Positions 1 to 11,935 of a DNA stretch of 64,000 bases are shown one piece after another. The stretch spans positions 483,640-547,639 of the forward strand of contig VCAZ01000202.1 of NCBI GenBank assembly GCA_005784505.1. Reading direction: 5' to 3'. The notes below the pieces were generated by a model. The model saw nothing but the letters and a program-made list of their open reading frames with translations. It was not told where the DNA came from and made no database searches. A program made the translations under genes and the position numbers. Position 1 is the stretch's first letter, and every line of letters begins with the position of its first letter. Origin of the DNA: Bagarius yarrelli. Taxonomy: Eukaryota; Chordata; Actinopteri; Siluriformes; Sisoridae.

Positions 1-117
1 ACAAAAACAATAAGAAACTAAGGTTTTTCTTTAAAATGATTAAGAAATATTGATAAAAACATTTTGAATAATTATCATTCTTGCTTACATATTATATATT
101 TGTAATATCGAAGCCCA

Positions 118-267
118 TGGGGCAGAGCAAGAACTCTCTTTATACAATTAAGCAATTGAGCGTTACGTGCCTTTCTTAGGGGCCCAGCAGTGACAATTTA
201 GTAGTGCTCAAAAATCAAACCCTGAGTACCCTGAACACCTTAACCACTGAGCTACCACCTCCCCATG
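118..267 (-). mobile_element. tRNA-derived SINE (V-SINE-like), degraded
   Basis: Reading the minus strand there is a tRNA-like head (rc of TTAACCACTGAGCTACCACC) followed by the family body GGGCCCCTAAG and CAATTGCTTAATTGTATA. The conserved core tail is missing. This is the first of about 25 copies in the window (called family A below). Confidence 0.6.
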
Positions 268-789
268 CTGGATTGAGATCTGGTGGTCTAGTCTCTTAAT
301 TACAGTGGGAAAAAAGCCTCATAATGCTACAGCAAGAATGACAAGGAGAAAAGGAACCATATACAGTATGGGTGTGATGTTGTAGTGTCCTTGAACGTTA
401 TAGTTGTATAGTTTCGTTTATAGTTGTGTTAGATTTAGATTTACGTAATATTTACCATGTTGAAATGCCCCACCAGCCATAAACATCTGCTCAGGAAGGC
501 AGCAATTTCTCAAGTGTGGACACACTGGTTTACTCCTAAGCTTCCTGCCCTGGGATTCCTTGTCCTTATCTCTGTTTGTCCTTATCTCTGTTTGTTCTTA
601 TCTCCCTCCTACCATTCTCTCTGTCTGATCATCTTACAATACTATTTTCCTTCTCAGCGGAGGATTGCGTTAAGGAAAAAGCAATCACATTTACTTTATT
701 TATTTTTTCCAAATCAAATTATTTAGGGGAATACGAACATAAAAATTACGCAATTCCAGTACAGTTTGTCGGGCCATTTTAATGCGCAT
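268..789. other. Intergenic, nothing recognised
   Basis: The reading frames of up to 89 codons here resemble no family I know and show no splice or codon-bias support. Mostly AT-rich unique sequence. Confidence 0.5.
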
Positions 790-1134
790 GTGAACTTAAG
801 TTTGTAGGCATAGGCGCAATTAATCTTCAAACACAATTTCATACACCAAAACACACCACACCCACAAAGAAGTTCCTAGAGGCTTTCTGGTGTGGGTTTG
901 TTTTTCTCCTTTTTTGTAGGTCACTGCTGAAAAAAAACATGGGAACAGCAAGGAGCGTTTGTTCCGACTTATCAGTTATATTTATATCAAGAGGATTTCC
1001 AGATATCTTATGATTCATAGGAATATGGAAATGGCAGTTTAAAGGGACAGGTAAGTGCTAGGAAAGGATGCGTTGGGAAGGTGGGACGTTGTTTAAAACA
1101 TAAATAGAAACAGAATACAACAACCTGCAATTCT
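790..1134 (+). repeat. Direct repeat, copy 1 (matches 3473-3806)
   Basis: This stretch recurs about 2.7 kb downstream with small indels and substitutions. Shared blocks include GGCGCAATTAATCTTCA, CATACACCAAAACACACCA and GGATTTCCAGATATCTTATG. The last 75 bp or so of the copy are the outer end of the Tc1-like element that starts at about 1060, so the duplication joins flank and transposon end. Confidence 0.85.
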
Positions 1135-2747
1135 TTGGTGACACATATTCAATTGAAAACACCATAAAAGTTATGCAATGTTCAAACTGATAAACTTTTT
1201 TTGTGTTCTGCAAATATTTACTCATTTTGAATTTGATGCCTGAAACAAAAAGGGTTGGTACAGGGGCAACAAATGACTGGGAAAAAACCCCGGTTTGGAA
1301 AATTTCACAAATTAAAAGAGTCATGATTGGGTATAAAAGAAGGATTTTTAAAATGCTCAGTCAATCACAAGTAAAAATGGGGCGCGGTTCAACACTTTGT
1401 GAATAACTAAATGAGCAAATAGTCCAACAGTTTCCAACAGCAATTCAACTAATCCCCTTATCTACAGTCTATAATATCATTAAAAGATTGAATGGATCCA
1501 GAGAAATCTCTGCACGTAAGTGGATAGTGAACACACCAACACTGAATGTCTGTGACCATCAATTCGTTAGACGACATTGCTTAAAATGGACATCATTTAG
1601 TTAAGGACATTACTACGTGAGCTCAGGAACACTTTGCAGAACCACTGTCAGTTAACACAGTTTGTCAAAAAATCTACAAAAACAAGTTTAATACTGCACC
1701 ATGCCGTCAACAACAGCCAGAAATACCACCGGATTCTTTAGCCTGAGCTCATCTAAGATGGACTGATGCAAAGCTGAAAAGTGTGCTGTGGTCTGACGAG
1801 CCCACATTTTAAATAGTTTTTGAAAATCAAGTTCAAGGAGCTTTATTGTCATTTCAACCATATATAGCAAACGCAGTACACAGTGAGATGAAATAACGTT
1901 TCTCCAGGACCCCCTGGTGCTACACAAAACATAGATTACAGGATAGACATAAAGTGCATGTGTGCAACCTGGCGCAGATAGTGCGGACACAGACAGTGCA
2001 ATAAACAATACAAACATTACATGGACAGTGCAAAAAAGACAATGAAGAAGGGAACATAACGCAATAGCGCAAACCATATTGTAAGATGAGGTAGACAGGA
2101 AATGTGCAAATTGCAATAATATTGTGCAAATAGCATTGTAAAGTGAGTAAAGTGACTATAGCTTTGTAAGTGACTATAGTATTGTAATCCTGTGGGCTAA
2201 AGAGGAAAAGGACACTCCGGGTTGCTATCAGCTCAAAGTGTGTTAGTGCCTATGGCACTGGGTAACTTGTATATTTGTCTATTGATGCTGAAAGGTATCT
2301 ACAGGTTTTGAAGCAAGCGACTTCTTTTTCAGAGACGTCCCTGCTTATTTCAGCAAGACAAAGCCAAGCCACATTTTTCACATTTTACAACAATGTGCCA
2401 TTATAGTAAAAGTGTGCAGGTACTGGCCTGCATGGATTTGGACAAATGTGTTTAATTAGAAATTTGTGGTGCATTATGAGGAGCAAAATAAGACAACACA
2501 GAACCCGGACTGTTGATCAACTGAAGTCATACATCAGAAAAGAACAGAAAAGAATTTCACCTACCAAGCTTTAAGAATACACAGTGGTGAAAATACCCCT
2601 GTCCCAGCACTTAGAGAACATCTTGCAGGCATCAAATTTAGAAAAAAACAATAAAGTTTATCAGTTGGTTGTTTTAAATGATATATGGGGTCTGTTTTTA
2701 TTAACATTTTACACAATGTTTCAACTTCATTGGATTTGTGGTTTGTA
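1060..2747 (+). mobile_element. Tc1-like DNA transposon, inactive, with a nested insertion
   Basis: The ends are inverted: GGGACGTTGTTTAAAACATA near 1083 pairs with the complementary AACATTTTACACAATGTTTC near 2702, and the inner TTTGATGCCTG near 1230 pairs with CAGGCATCAAA near 2627. This long inverted-repeat layout is that of a common fish Tc1-like family. The interior is a ruined transposase. A VLWSDEPTF stretch (about 1772-1798, the DDE second-Asp region) is followed by a stop, and LFQQDKAKPH occurs at about 2347. An unrelated insertion at 1830-2194 splits the gene. Many frameshifts; non-functional. Confidence 0.8.
1830..2194 (-). mobile_element. LINE-type 3' tail inserted in the Tc1-like element
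   Basis: It interrupts the transposase homology right after the SDE region. Its terminus GTTCAAGGAGCTTTATTGTC and the text TCTCCAGGACCCCCTGGTGC are those of an abundant fish non-LTR retrotransposon tail. The orientation is minus, with the 3' end at about 1830. The family name is uncertain. Confidence 0.6.
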
Positions 2748-3432
2748 GGTCACTCTTACGGACAGAAGAACCAAGAAATTGACAGTGTGTTATAGAATAT
2801 TTTAGTAAACTTTGCAGCACTTTTGCTTGAGGTGTAATTTACGCTGTAATGCTTTAACAACCGATTTACACTGCAACTCGCCACTGAAGTGTGCAGCCGA
2901 AAGGAGCGAGCTATAACCTATAGAAACACAAAAGAACTAAAATAAAGAGCTTATAGTAAGTGGAGAGAATGAACAGACTCTACAGACTGTTTAATTATTC
3001 AAGTTGTGCATAGGCTTCACTCAATAGACTGTCATTGTTCTGCTTTCTTAAACAACAATAAGGGTCAGTTGTGTACTGAATGAAGTCAGGAGTACAATTT
3101 CCTAATCCTAGTTAACTAAAAAAACAAGGTGGGTGTGTGGGGCCACAAGGGCTGCCGGGGTCACAGTTTATACAGCACATTGGAACAGGGATGTAAATGA
3201 AAAAATATTACATTGAGGTTTTTGCTCTATTCCAAATAATAGTCCAGGATGCAGGGGATATGGCCACATAATGCACTGTCTCGTCCTCTTGAACTCAAGC
3301 TTGTTTCTGATGCTTTGGAAATGAGATTCCCATGCCACCATAGCACCAAGCCACTGCCCCGTGTTATGTGTGAGGGACCTGTGATTGAGCACTCTGGCAC
3401 CCAGAGTTGATGCAGAGCCTAAATTATAAAAC
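2748..3432. other. Intergenic, nothing recognised
   Basis: Unique AT-rich sequence between the Tc1-like element and the duplicated segment. No gene signal. Confidence 0.5.
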
Positions 3433-3851
3433 CGGACAAATGTGTGTGGGGTGGGCCAGCCCGCAGCTTCAAATATGTACTTAAGTATGTAGGAATAGGC
3501 GCAATTAATCTTCACAATTTCATACACCAAAACACACCAAACCCACATAGAAACAGGCTTTGTGGTGTGGTTTTGGTTTTTTTTGTAGGTCACTGCTGAA
3601 AAAAACATGGGAACAGCAATGAGCGTTTGTTCCGAGTTATCAGTTATATTTATATTAACAGAAGAGGATTTCCAGATATCTTATGATTCATAGGAATATG
3701 GAAATGGAAGTTCAAAGGGACAGGTAAGTGCTGAGAAAGGATGCGTTGGGAAGTTGGGACGTTGTTTAAAACATGAATAGAAACAGAATACAACAACCTG
3801 CAATTCGACAATTGTGTGTGGGGTGGACTAGCCCGCAGCTTCAAATATGTC
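3433..3851 (+). repeat. Templated duplication: copy 2 of 790-1134 flanked by a 45-bp repeat
   Basis: Copy 2 spans 3473-3806 and stops inside the transposon end, at the same CAACCTGCAATTC. On both sides lies a 45-bp repeat, 3433-3477 and 3807-3851, sharing TGTGTGTGGGGTGG and GCCCGCAGCTTCAAATATGT. The layout looks like a copied segment inserted with a long flanking duplication, as expected of templated break repair rather than transposition. Confidence 0.8.
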
Positions 3852-4719
3852 CATTAGTGGTGCCCGTGCTTGTGCCCAGTGCTCACCCTGCAGTTCAATG
3901 TGACCAGGCTCCTTAGTTGATACTTTCGGTACACAACTGGGCCTAGGATGGATAAATGCTTGACTATGCCCGGTGCAAAATCCAGGCATGACGGTGGCAT
4001 CGACAGAGATCGCCGGTTCTCTTAATGGAAGATAGAAACACAGTTTTTATAGTGAGGTGCCTGTCTGAAGCTTAGGGGCTCATTAAGGACCCCAGAACCA
4101 AAGCCAGGTCCAAGCCTACTCTCTTATGCATCACCCCTAAGGAACGCAGGCTGCAAAGCGGGCTTCCCCAACCAGTTTAAGGTCTGCAGATCTGGTGTCA
4201 GTGGAGGAAGATTCTGATGTCTCCCTATACACAAGATCCATCTGGAATCCCCAGGACCGGCGTTTCAGCTGCGGCAGGACCCGAGCCTCTGGAACTTCTC
4301 ATCTAACCTACTTCTTGAAAGAGATTTATGCGGAAGTGGAGCACACGAATGGGAAGCTTTTCACAATGTTCACAGTTAGAGCTCTCAAGCCCTAACCGTG
4401 CGTGCTCCTCACCCAGACAGCTGACACATTGCAAGTGTGTGTCTGTGCCTGAAATAAATCTAGGGTACGAAAACTGCCTAAAGCCCTGCTCTCCTGTCTG
4501 TCTTCCTAAAGCTTTTCAGCATCTTTTCTGATCTTTTCTAATATTTTTAGTTCTCGAAAAGATTTTTTTTGTTTTGTTTTTTGTTAGTTTTTACATCTTA
4601 CCCACTTTCTGCCGATACCGATTACTTTAACGAAGCTCTTTCTGACACACATATACACAAGCGCTGAAGGAAAAGAGCTTGCCGACTGTTCAAGTGACAA
4701 GAAACACTCCCTGAGAAAA

Positions 4720-4720
<1 letters not shown>
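3852..4720. other. Intergenic, unrecognised, moderately GC-richer
   Basis: 4000-4500 is less AT-rich than its surroundings and has open frames of 66-67 codons, but none matches a family I recognise. It may be an old repeat or gene fragment. Confidence 0.35.
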
Positions 4721-4721
<1 letters not shown>

Positions 4722-4752
<31 letters not shown>

Positions 4753-4753
4753 T
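4722..4753 (+). repeat. (ATT)n microsatellite
   Basis: About ten perfect ATT units. Confidence 0.95.
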
Positions 4754-5651
4754 TAAGATATGAATCATTAATCCTTGTCTGGTTTATATACTGTAAGATG
4801 GTGGAATAATAAATTATTAAACTCATATACCTGGCTACTGTAAATCAAACAATACTCTTTATAAAATTATGCATCGTATAGCCAAATTAAATGAAGTAAA
4901 TAGAAGTGAAAGTAGGAGCAAACAATACCACAATAACTGACAATAAGATTAGGCAAAATCAACAAAAAAATCACCACGACAACGTGTAATAAAAATTCAA
5001 GTATTATGTGTGGGTATTAAGTATTATGTATCTATACTTTAAAAGGTCAAAATCAATTATTAAAAGGTGATATTGTTTTTTGTTTGAAAAAAATCTTGCT
5101 TGCTTTAGTATGCAACTCTAAACGTCCAAAAGTTTTCAGACATTTTACCAGAACACCTATACAGTAAGTGTGTCTAATTTGGGAGAGACAATCATTTAAT
5201 AAAACTAAGGGGATGTAAAGGCTGTAAAGAGCATATATTGAAATCTATAAAGGCTAAGGGCAAATTATAAGTTAAGTTATAAGTTAAATGGGATCAGTCA
5301 TGACAATAATTATACTGTATCCTCAAAAATGCTCATAATGCTAATATCTTACTCATGTCTAAATGTTACATAATCAAAAAAGTCAAAAAAGACACAAAAT
5401 AGGCAACCTTTAGGACGACTTTTACTGACATGTTCAAAGTTTACATTCGGCAATATGGCTCTGTTTTAAATTCCCTGTCTTTAAGCATAAGCTCCATGAA
5501 AGCCTACACAGGGGAACAGCAGCATCCTAGGGGGTGACCCTTATATTTTAAGAATAATAGAGCAGCCCAGAACCACAACAACCCCCCACCCCATTTCCAG
5601 AACAGAGCATGCAATAATGACACTGTTTAAGTAGGAAAGCAGGAGCAGGAG

Positions 5652-5652
<1 letters not shown>
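4754..5652. other. Intergenic, nothing recognised
   Basis: AT-rich, no gene or repeat family recognised. Confidence 0.5.

Positions 5653-5701
<49 letters not shown>
5653..5701 (+). repeat. (TG)n microsatellite
   Basis: About 24 uninterrupted TG units. The 61-codon frame that crosses it is an artefact. Confidence 0.95.
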
Positions 5702-5704
<3 letters not shown>

Positions 5705-6145
5705 GCAACGTGCTAGGGAAGCAGCAAAGCAGGCAGACGAGCTGTGTTCAAGTAAGGTGCCCTGTTTGAAATTTGCCAAATCAGTGCCTAGGCCCAATCA
5801 GCTGTTAGGGATGGGTTGCTTGCTCCCAATCAGCTGACAGAAAGCTTGCCTACAAGTCCTACAAGGCCTGCCACCAAAAATACTCAATCTAGACTATTTT
5901 TCAGGTTGTCGTACTAAAAAATCTGGAAATGTAGAACGAGGTAAATTTTGCAAATCACTAAATATCACAACAGAAATCCTTTGGGTTTTACTGTTCAATT
6001 AACCTTTTTTTCTATTATAAATAAATACAGTGCTTTACAAAAGTATCCAAATATATAAATAAAATATTAATTGAACACTGAAATTTCATTCTGATGAATA
6101 AATATTTATATATATATATATATATAAGTATAAGTAAGTAAGTAT

Positions 6146-6402
6146 ATTCAATTCATTGTCATTGTGTAAGGTACATGTACAGAGCCAATGAAATGCATTT
6201 TCGCATATCCCATCTTGGTAAGTTGGGGTCAGAGTGCAGGGTCAGCTATGATACAGCGCCCCTGGAGCAGGAGGGGTTTAAGGGTCTTGCTCAAGGACCC
6301 AACAGTGGTTGACTTGCCCACCTAGGGCTTGAACCCAGGTGTTTCTGGTCTTCAGATTAACAACTCAGCACCTTAACCATTTGAGCCACCCTGCCCCCCT
6401 AT
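6146..6402 (-). mobile_element. tRNA-derived SINE family B, near full length
   Basis: On the minus strand it reads a tRNA head (complement of CCTTAACCATTTGAGCCACC), a body with the complement of GACCCAACAGTGGTTGACTT, and a tail complementary to TTCATTGTCATTGTGTAAGG. The same family occurs at 13838-14093 and 61377-61625, with fragments at 19473-19550, 47905-48025 and 56872-57005. The tail resembles a LINE 3' end. Confidence 0.75.
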
Positions 6403-6412
6403 ATATATATAT

Positions 6413-6481
6413 AGGGCTCTGTGGAGGACATGCTGTGTTTTGAGTGGAGTGGAAGAACTTAAGCGTCCTCCACAGAGCCCT
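6413..6481. repeat. Perfect 17-bp inverted repeat
   Basis: AGGGCTCTGTGGAGGAC (6413-6429) is exactly complementary to 6465-6481, with a 35-bp spacer. The right arm is also the start of a Tc1-related repeat. Confidence 0.9.
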
Positions 6482-6725
6482 GATTCTGACACAACCTCAC
6501 TGAACACCTTTGGGATGAACTGGGACACCGACTGCACCCCAGACCTTCAAACCCAACATTATTGTCTGATCTCACTGAAACTATTGTAGTTGATGAAATG
6601 TTAAACAAATCCCCATAATCAGACTTCACAATTTAGTGGAAAGGCTTCTTAGAAGTTGGAGATTATTATAGGAGTAAAAGTGAGAATTAATCTGGACAGA
6701 AGTTGTTGGGTGTCCCAATAATTTC
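6465..6725. mobile_element. Tc1-related non-autonomous repeat (family C), partial
   Basis: Blocks GCCCTGATTCTGAC, ACTGAACACCTTTGG, GTCTGATCTCA, TAGTGGAAAGGCTT and TGTCCCAATA are shared in order with 36081-36554 and 61070-61376. The end GTGTCCCAATA is the terminal motif of a Tc1-like family that ends CCCAATACTTTTGTC. Confidence 0.65.
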
Positions 6726-6727
6726 TC

Positions 6728-6808
6728 TCTGTCAATACTCTCTCTCTCTTTCTTTCTCTCTTTCCCTCTCTCTCTTTCTCTTCCTCTCACTCTGTGTCTC
6801 TCTCTCTT
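6728..6808. repeat. CT-rich low-complexity tract
   Basis: Interrupted TCTC and TTTC runs. Confidence 0.85.
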
Positions 6809-8207
6809 GCTAAACATTTTTTGTACAAACTAATGCTACAGTTTTAAAACACAAACATTTAGAATCTGATTTAAATCTGATTAGATTGTATCCACCAAGT
6901 GATACAGGTCACTTTAGACCAAGGGTATATTTTTAATTCAGACTAAGCCCTGACCTTTTTCAGAAAAAAGGGCATAAGCCGTCCGCGGTTTCAAGTGTAC
7001 TGTACACTTGTGTGTGTGTGTGTGTGGGGGGGGGGGTTTGCCTGAGTGTTTTAAAGGTTTGCCTAAGGTTTTATCTCTTCTTGATTTTAATTGTCTTGCA
7101 ATTTATATAATTTTATAGACACACAATATTCTATTCTATTCTATTCTATTCTATTCTATTCTATTCTTTTTTTTTTTCTTTTTTTTAAACCGTCTATAGT
7201 TTAGGAAAGCATTAACAGACTTTTATAAAGAGACTGCACTTAAACAAATCAAACAAATGTGTCACTGTAAAGACACCATCATGTTTTATTAACAATAAAC
7301 GAAAGTAAACACAGTTTAGATCATTTTGAAAACTTTTTTCTCATTTTTTTCAGCTGGCTCACAAACAACGACATATTTACACATATACTAATCTAACTCG
7401 ATATACTTTAGTTATTCTGACCTCTGAGCGCGGGTACGAGCATGGGTGTGACACACAGGATGTAAATGACGTGATTGTCATCAGAGGGAATGTAGGGTCA
7501 AGCGAAGGCCTGCACGTATAGATCTTGTCTGTTTAATTTTTAAATAAAGATACACAAATTGGCCTGAGAAAAAAAAAGGGCGTGGAAGGAATTTACATTT
7601 TATTAAAAGTCCCCCGTGTATTCTACACCCATGTCGGTGGCACCGTCTACAGAGCTTATCCAGATGACACAAAGTGCAAGATAAAAGATAAGTGAAAATG
7701 ACTTGATGGTTTCAGCAACAGGAAATGAGCAAGGGAAGGAAATAAATTGTCTTGGAATGAAAGTAAATCAGTGCACAGGACTGTAATCAAGATCAGGATT
7801 CGGGAAGATTGTATCTAGCTCCTAAACGTCCATATTTATTTTGCATCCAGAGAGGAAAAAAATATATGCTGGCTTTGTTCGATTTCCTCTTTTTCAACGT
7901 ATGTCGTTTGTTGTTGTTGTTTTTTTTTCTTTAAGATTGCGCTGTGTACGTGGCTTTTATCAGGTTCTTTGCTGATGGAGATGCTATATCCTCCTCCTCC
8001 CTTGTGATTACATCTGAGATCTGGTACAACTCCTTATATTTAGCACTGAAATGGAGCAGCTCTCCAAACACTAATCAACCCAGGCTAGTGAACGAAAACA
8101 CACACCTAAACACACTCATGCACTTCTATTAAGCACCGCACGCAAATATATGGTTCAGCTAGATACAGCATATCTAGAACAGCATGTTAGTAAGTGGGTA
8201 AATAACT
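6809..8207. other. Intergenic, simple repeats only
   Basis: It contains (TG)n plus a G run at 7009-7037, a (TTCTA)n pentanucleotide array at 7128-7167 followed by a T-rich run, and otherwise unrecognised AT-rich sequence. Confidence 0.6.
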
Positions 8208-8342
8208 ACATTTGCAGCATTTGGCAGACATCCTTATCCCTTATGCGGGTTAAGGGCCTTGCTCAGGAGCCCAGCAGTGGTGGCTTGGTGGTGCTGGGAA
8301 TTGAACCCAGGTCACCTTAATCCCTGCTATCACTTCCCCACT
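8208..8342 (-). mobile_element. SINE family A (V-SINE-like)
   Basis: GCATTTGGCAGACATCCTTAT (core) is followed by GGGCCTTGCTCAGGAGCCC and GCTGGGAATTGAACCCAGGT. This is the minus orientation with a short central deletion. Confidence 0.75.
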
Positions 8343-9691
8343 AGCAATATAAAAATCTGTTAATTTTAAAAGGCACTTTTCTATTTGTGTTTTTTTTCTT
8401 TACCTCCCTCCTATTTATCTAGAATTATTTCAGCCTATAAAATTAAAGATGCAATTTAACCTTTTTATTAATTTCCTTGTTTTCTTGTTTTTCCCTCCCT
8501 CCTACCGCCTATGTGCACCCTATCCCTTATTAATGCCCTGTAGTTTTTAACCATTATTACCTCTAAACATATACACATGCTCCAGGCCATTGACTGGCCT
8601 ATTTGCCTCCTTCGTCCTTCTTTCTCAACACAAATTGGGTGACCTGCCGTCTAATTTAGCAGCTGTAGAAAATTATTTGCTCTATTTTCTTTTTCAGTCT
8701 TTCTCTATTTGTTATTTTTTGTTTTTCTTGAAAAAAGGTCACATTAACCAGCTTTAACCACTAGCTAGCCAGATTTTCATTGGGTGTAGCTTTTGTCGCT
8801 GTTGCCTATTGATAAACGTGTAATTAAAGTATCTTGTGGCGGTCAATCCACTTTAAATATCAAAGTAACATTAATAAATAAATGTTAACATTAAAAACAA
8901 TCATCACAGTCTGTGTTAGAGACTCTTTTTTTAATAAAACATAAATGTAGGTTAAACATAGAGGATGTGGTCATTAACTAAAACAGACTAAAAGTTTCAT
9001 GTCTGAATTAAACTAGCAGTCATTAAGTTACATGGCACTATCAGGCCTCGATACAAAGTGAAGTTCACCCAAACTTTTTTTCGAAGCTTTGTCCAGTCCA
9101 GAAGTGAACAAAACCTTAATGGAGGAGAAAGTCTTTTTTTTACAGTATGTTTTACAGCATGTTTTATTTAGGTTATTTAGGAACTTTTTAAAAGGGGGCA
9201 CAGTGTCTGGTGGACTGAATAAGAAGTAGGCTGATAGAGCACTTTGTCAATAAAGCAAAAAACACAGCTAAAGCAAGAATACATGAAAAATACAATGTTA
9301 GCCAGAAAGTTTTGTATTCGAATTGACGTTTTGATGTTTACATTCACGGCATTTGGCAGACGCCCTTATGCATTTATCTCATTTATACATGTATACATGT
9401 TTAACTATTATAAGCATTTGGTTAACTTAAACATATAACAGCTAATCATACTGAACTTGACATTAGCAACGATGTCATCAATAATCTTTAGCTTTTCTTA
9501 TCACAATCATCAGGGAAATGAGAGCATTTAATAAGCCATTTAACACATATTACTTAACAGCTCGACTGATTAAACTCTGTGCTACACATAAAAATAGATT
9601 GGTGATAAATTATACAGCTGCACAGCCCACGCTATCCCTGTCCTGGCGTCCTATCAAAGTGTAATTATTTGTCTTATTTACTAGATTTAGC
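8343..9691. other. Intergenic, one SINE core fragment
   Basis: A family A core fragment, GGCATTTGGCAGACGCCC, lies at 9346-9368. The rest is AT-rich and unrecognised. Confidence 0.5.
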
Positions 9692-9856
9692 ACTAGCAGA
9701 ATTTATATTTTTTGGCCAATGGCCTTATCCAGAGTGTCTTACGTTTATCTTATTTTTTATCCAACAGAGGAGGAGGGTCTGGGGCCCAGCAGAATCATCT
9801 TGGTGGTGCTGGAAATTTAACTCACAATCTTGTAATCTGCAGTCCAACACATTATG
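9692..9856 (-). mobile_element. SINE family A, divergent
   Basis: The body motifs GGCCCAGCAGAATCATCTTG and TTGGTGGTGCTGGAAATTT are clear; the core (CCTTATCCAGAGTGTCTTAC) is mutated. Confidence 0.7.
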
Positions 9857-11085
9857 AATATTATGAAATATGACATAAAATATGCCAATTAAAAGTAAAT
9901 GTAAAAATCAAGCACGCATTCAATAATTACCCAACAATATTTGCAAAAGAATTTAAAAGCATTGAATATATTTTCCTCCAGGGCAGGGATACATTTTGCT
10001 GTGACACACAACATTTCATTTCACTTTATGTCCACACGTGTAAAATGATGATAAACCTTGATGATAAATCCCATGCTAAACCCTGTCTACTGCCAAATTT
10101 GTCTATAAAAACTAAACCATGACGAGATGACGATGAAGATGACGTGATCTAAGAAATCATGATTTTATTTTGGGCAAGAATATGCAGAACTTTGGCACCA
10201 GGATGTGCTATGAGGAAAAGGTAAGCAGGTTGAGGCAGTGAGATGATCTGGGCAATGTTCGGAATGGAATGCTTTGGATCTGGCATTCATGTGGACACGT
10301 AAATCCTACCTAAAAAAAATCTGCTGCTAACATCACAACATAAGCAATGGGGCTATTTTGGGTCACTACTGCAAGACAGACAGGGATATTTGGTATTAAA
10401 TATTAATTTGTCTTAGGAAAATTTCATTTATTCCACTTGTCTGTGGGAAAATGCCTTCAACAAAAGGGTGAATTGTAATCAGCAACGGTGAGGTCACACT
10501 ATTCAGATGCATCCTGGATATTAAACATCCGGCTCCAAAATACTAGGAAGAAATTAGACTCAAATAGTCTCTGTGGTTAGATTTACACTGCTTTGTTAGA
10601 TTGATACTGTATTTAATTTTTTTGGCTTATACTTTTGACCTTTACTTAAATAAAGTCTTAAATACGATCATACTCTATATATGATGTATCATGTAATACT
10701 ATAAACATAAACTGACTTCTAATAAACTTTCTGGTCCTTTGTATTCCCAGCTGCATGCTAACTCACCCCTATTACTACAAGCCACAGGGGCTACAAAGAC
10801 ATCCAAGCCTGTTGCTTATGGTGTCTCTGCGTATGGCGTATACTGCTTTAGGAATAAGAGATGCGCTCTGACATACGATAAAAAGTGTTTGAGAAACATG
10901 ACAGTGGACTAGGCCTTAAACATTTTCTTTGTCTTAATCCACTTAAGCATCTATGGGATGCACCAAAAAAACAGAAGTACAATTAATGAAGGCCACAACA
11001 TACAGGACATAAAGCAGGGGTGTCAAAACTTTTTCTAATGGGAAAGAGATTTCATGTTGTGGACCTTTCTCATTCATTATGTGTA

Positions 11086-11116
<31 letters not shown>

Positions 11117-11206
11117 GTTTTCATCTATTTTTCCTACTTTTTTCTTTCGTTCTTTCTTGATTTAGCATAAAATTGCTTAGAAGAAAAAGATCTGTAATTT
11201 GGCCTA
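9857..11206. other. Intergenic, nothing recognised apart from (TTTA)n
   Basis: A (TTTA)n run lies at 11086-11115. A possible hAT-type terminus (AGGGGTGTCAAAACT) lies at 11017, without a visible partner. Confidence 0.45.
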
Positions 11207-11431
11207 TATTTCATCAGTGGTGTGCAGTCAGAGCCAGCAAGTCAGAAGCACTGACCTACATTTGTAACCTAGATTCTAGTATTTGTGCCATGAAATTGTA
11301 TTAATTTATTTCCAACAGTTTATTCATGTCATTTCGTAACGGTTCTCTTGCTGCACTGCCTCCAGTACATGTATGTGGATTGTAGATTTTTGCCCAATTA
11401 GATTTCAGTCTGTATGTGCTGCCATGTTAAT

Positions 11432-11540
11432 CAAACCTGCCCCTGAGCAAGGCCCTTAACCCCCAATTGCTCAGTTGTATAACAAGGAATATTGTAAGTC
11501 ACTCTGGATAAGGGCGCCTGCCAAATGCTGTAAATGTAAA
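11432..11540 (+). mobile_element. SINE family A (3' half) nested in the hAT element
   Basis: CCCCTGAGCAAGGCCCTTAA, CAATTGCTCAGTTGTATAA and the core AAGTCACTCTGGATAAGGGC are all present, plus orientation. Confidence 0.8.
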
Positions 11541-11729
11541 CTATATTATCAATGGGACTGTTTCTTTAACCAATCAGATTTCAAATTCGCCCCACAATGA
11601 TGTCAGCATTTTTCCGTTTTCTGATTGGTTTATCAAGGCAAGACTGTTACAGCCAAGCTCAACTATCAAAACACGTCTGTAGCGATCTGCACACATTAAT
11701 ACAGTTGAATTTGAATTTTTACACCCACA

Positions 11730-11935
11730 ATGGCTGACGGAGGAGGAGAAATTAACTTAAGATGTACTTAAATATTCATTTTCAAGGGAGAATTTTCCAG
11801 AAAAGCTAGACATAGTGAGGAGAGTTCAGCTAAAACTGAAGCTAACTAGCTTGTTTTAGCTCTGGAAAGAGTTTGTTCGCCACTTTCAGACCAATCCCTA
11901 CGAGCGATACCGCTGACTCACAGAATTTTTACGTT
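11730..11935 (+). pseudogene. Fragment of a ZMYM1/TTF-type hAT transposase-like gene
   Basis: Shifting between two frames, the sequence reads IFIFKGEFS, then EKLDIVRR, then FVRHFQTNPYERYR followed by a stop where this family normally has PWLT. This is the N-terminal region of fish zinc finger MYM-type protein 1-like genes, which are hAT-derived. An ATG at 11730 is followed by stops and at least one frameshift. It lies inside the hAT ends and is non-functional. Confidence 0.55.

Noticed and set aside
1688..2116. 142-codon minus-strand frame
   Set aside because: It runs across the boundary between a Tc1-like relic and an inserted LINE tail and is antisense to the transposase homology.
3168..3608. 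146-codon minus-strand frame
   Set aside because: It spans the junction of a unique region and the duplicated transposon flank; no protein family recognised.
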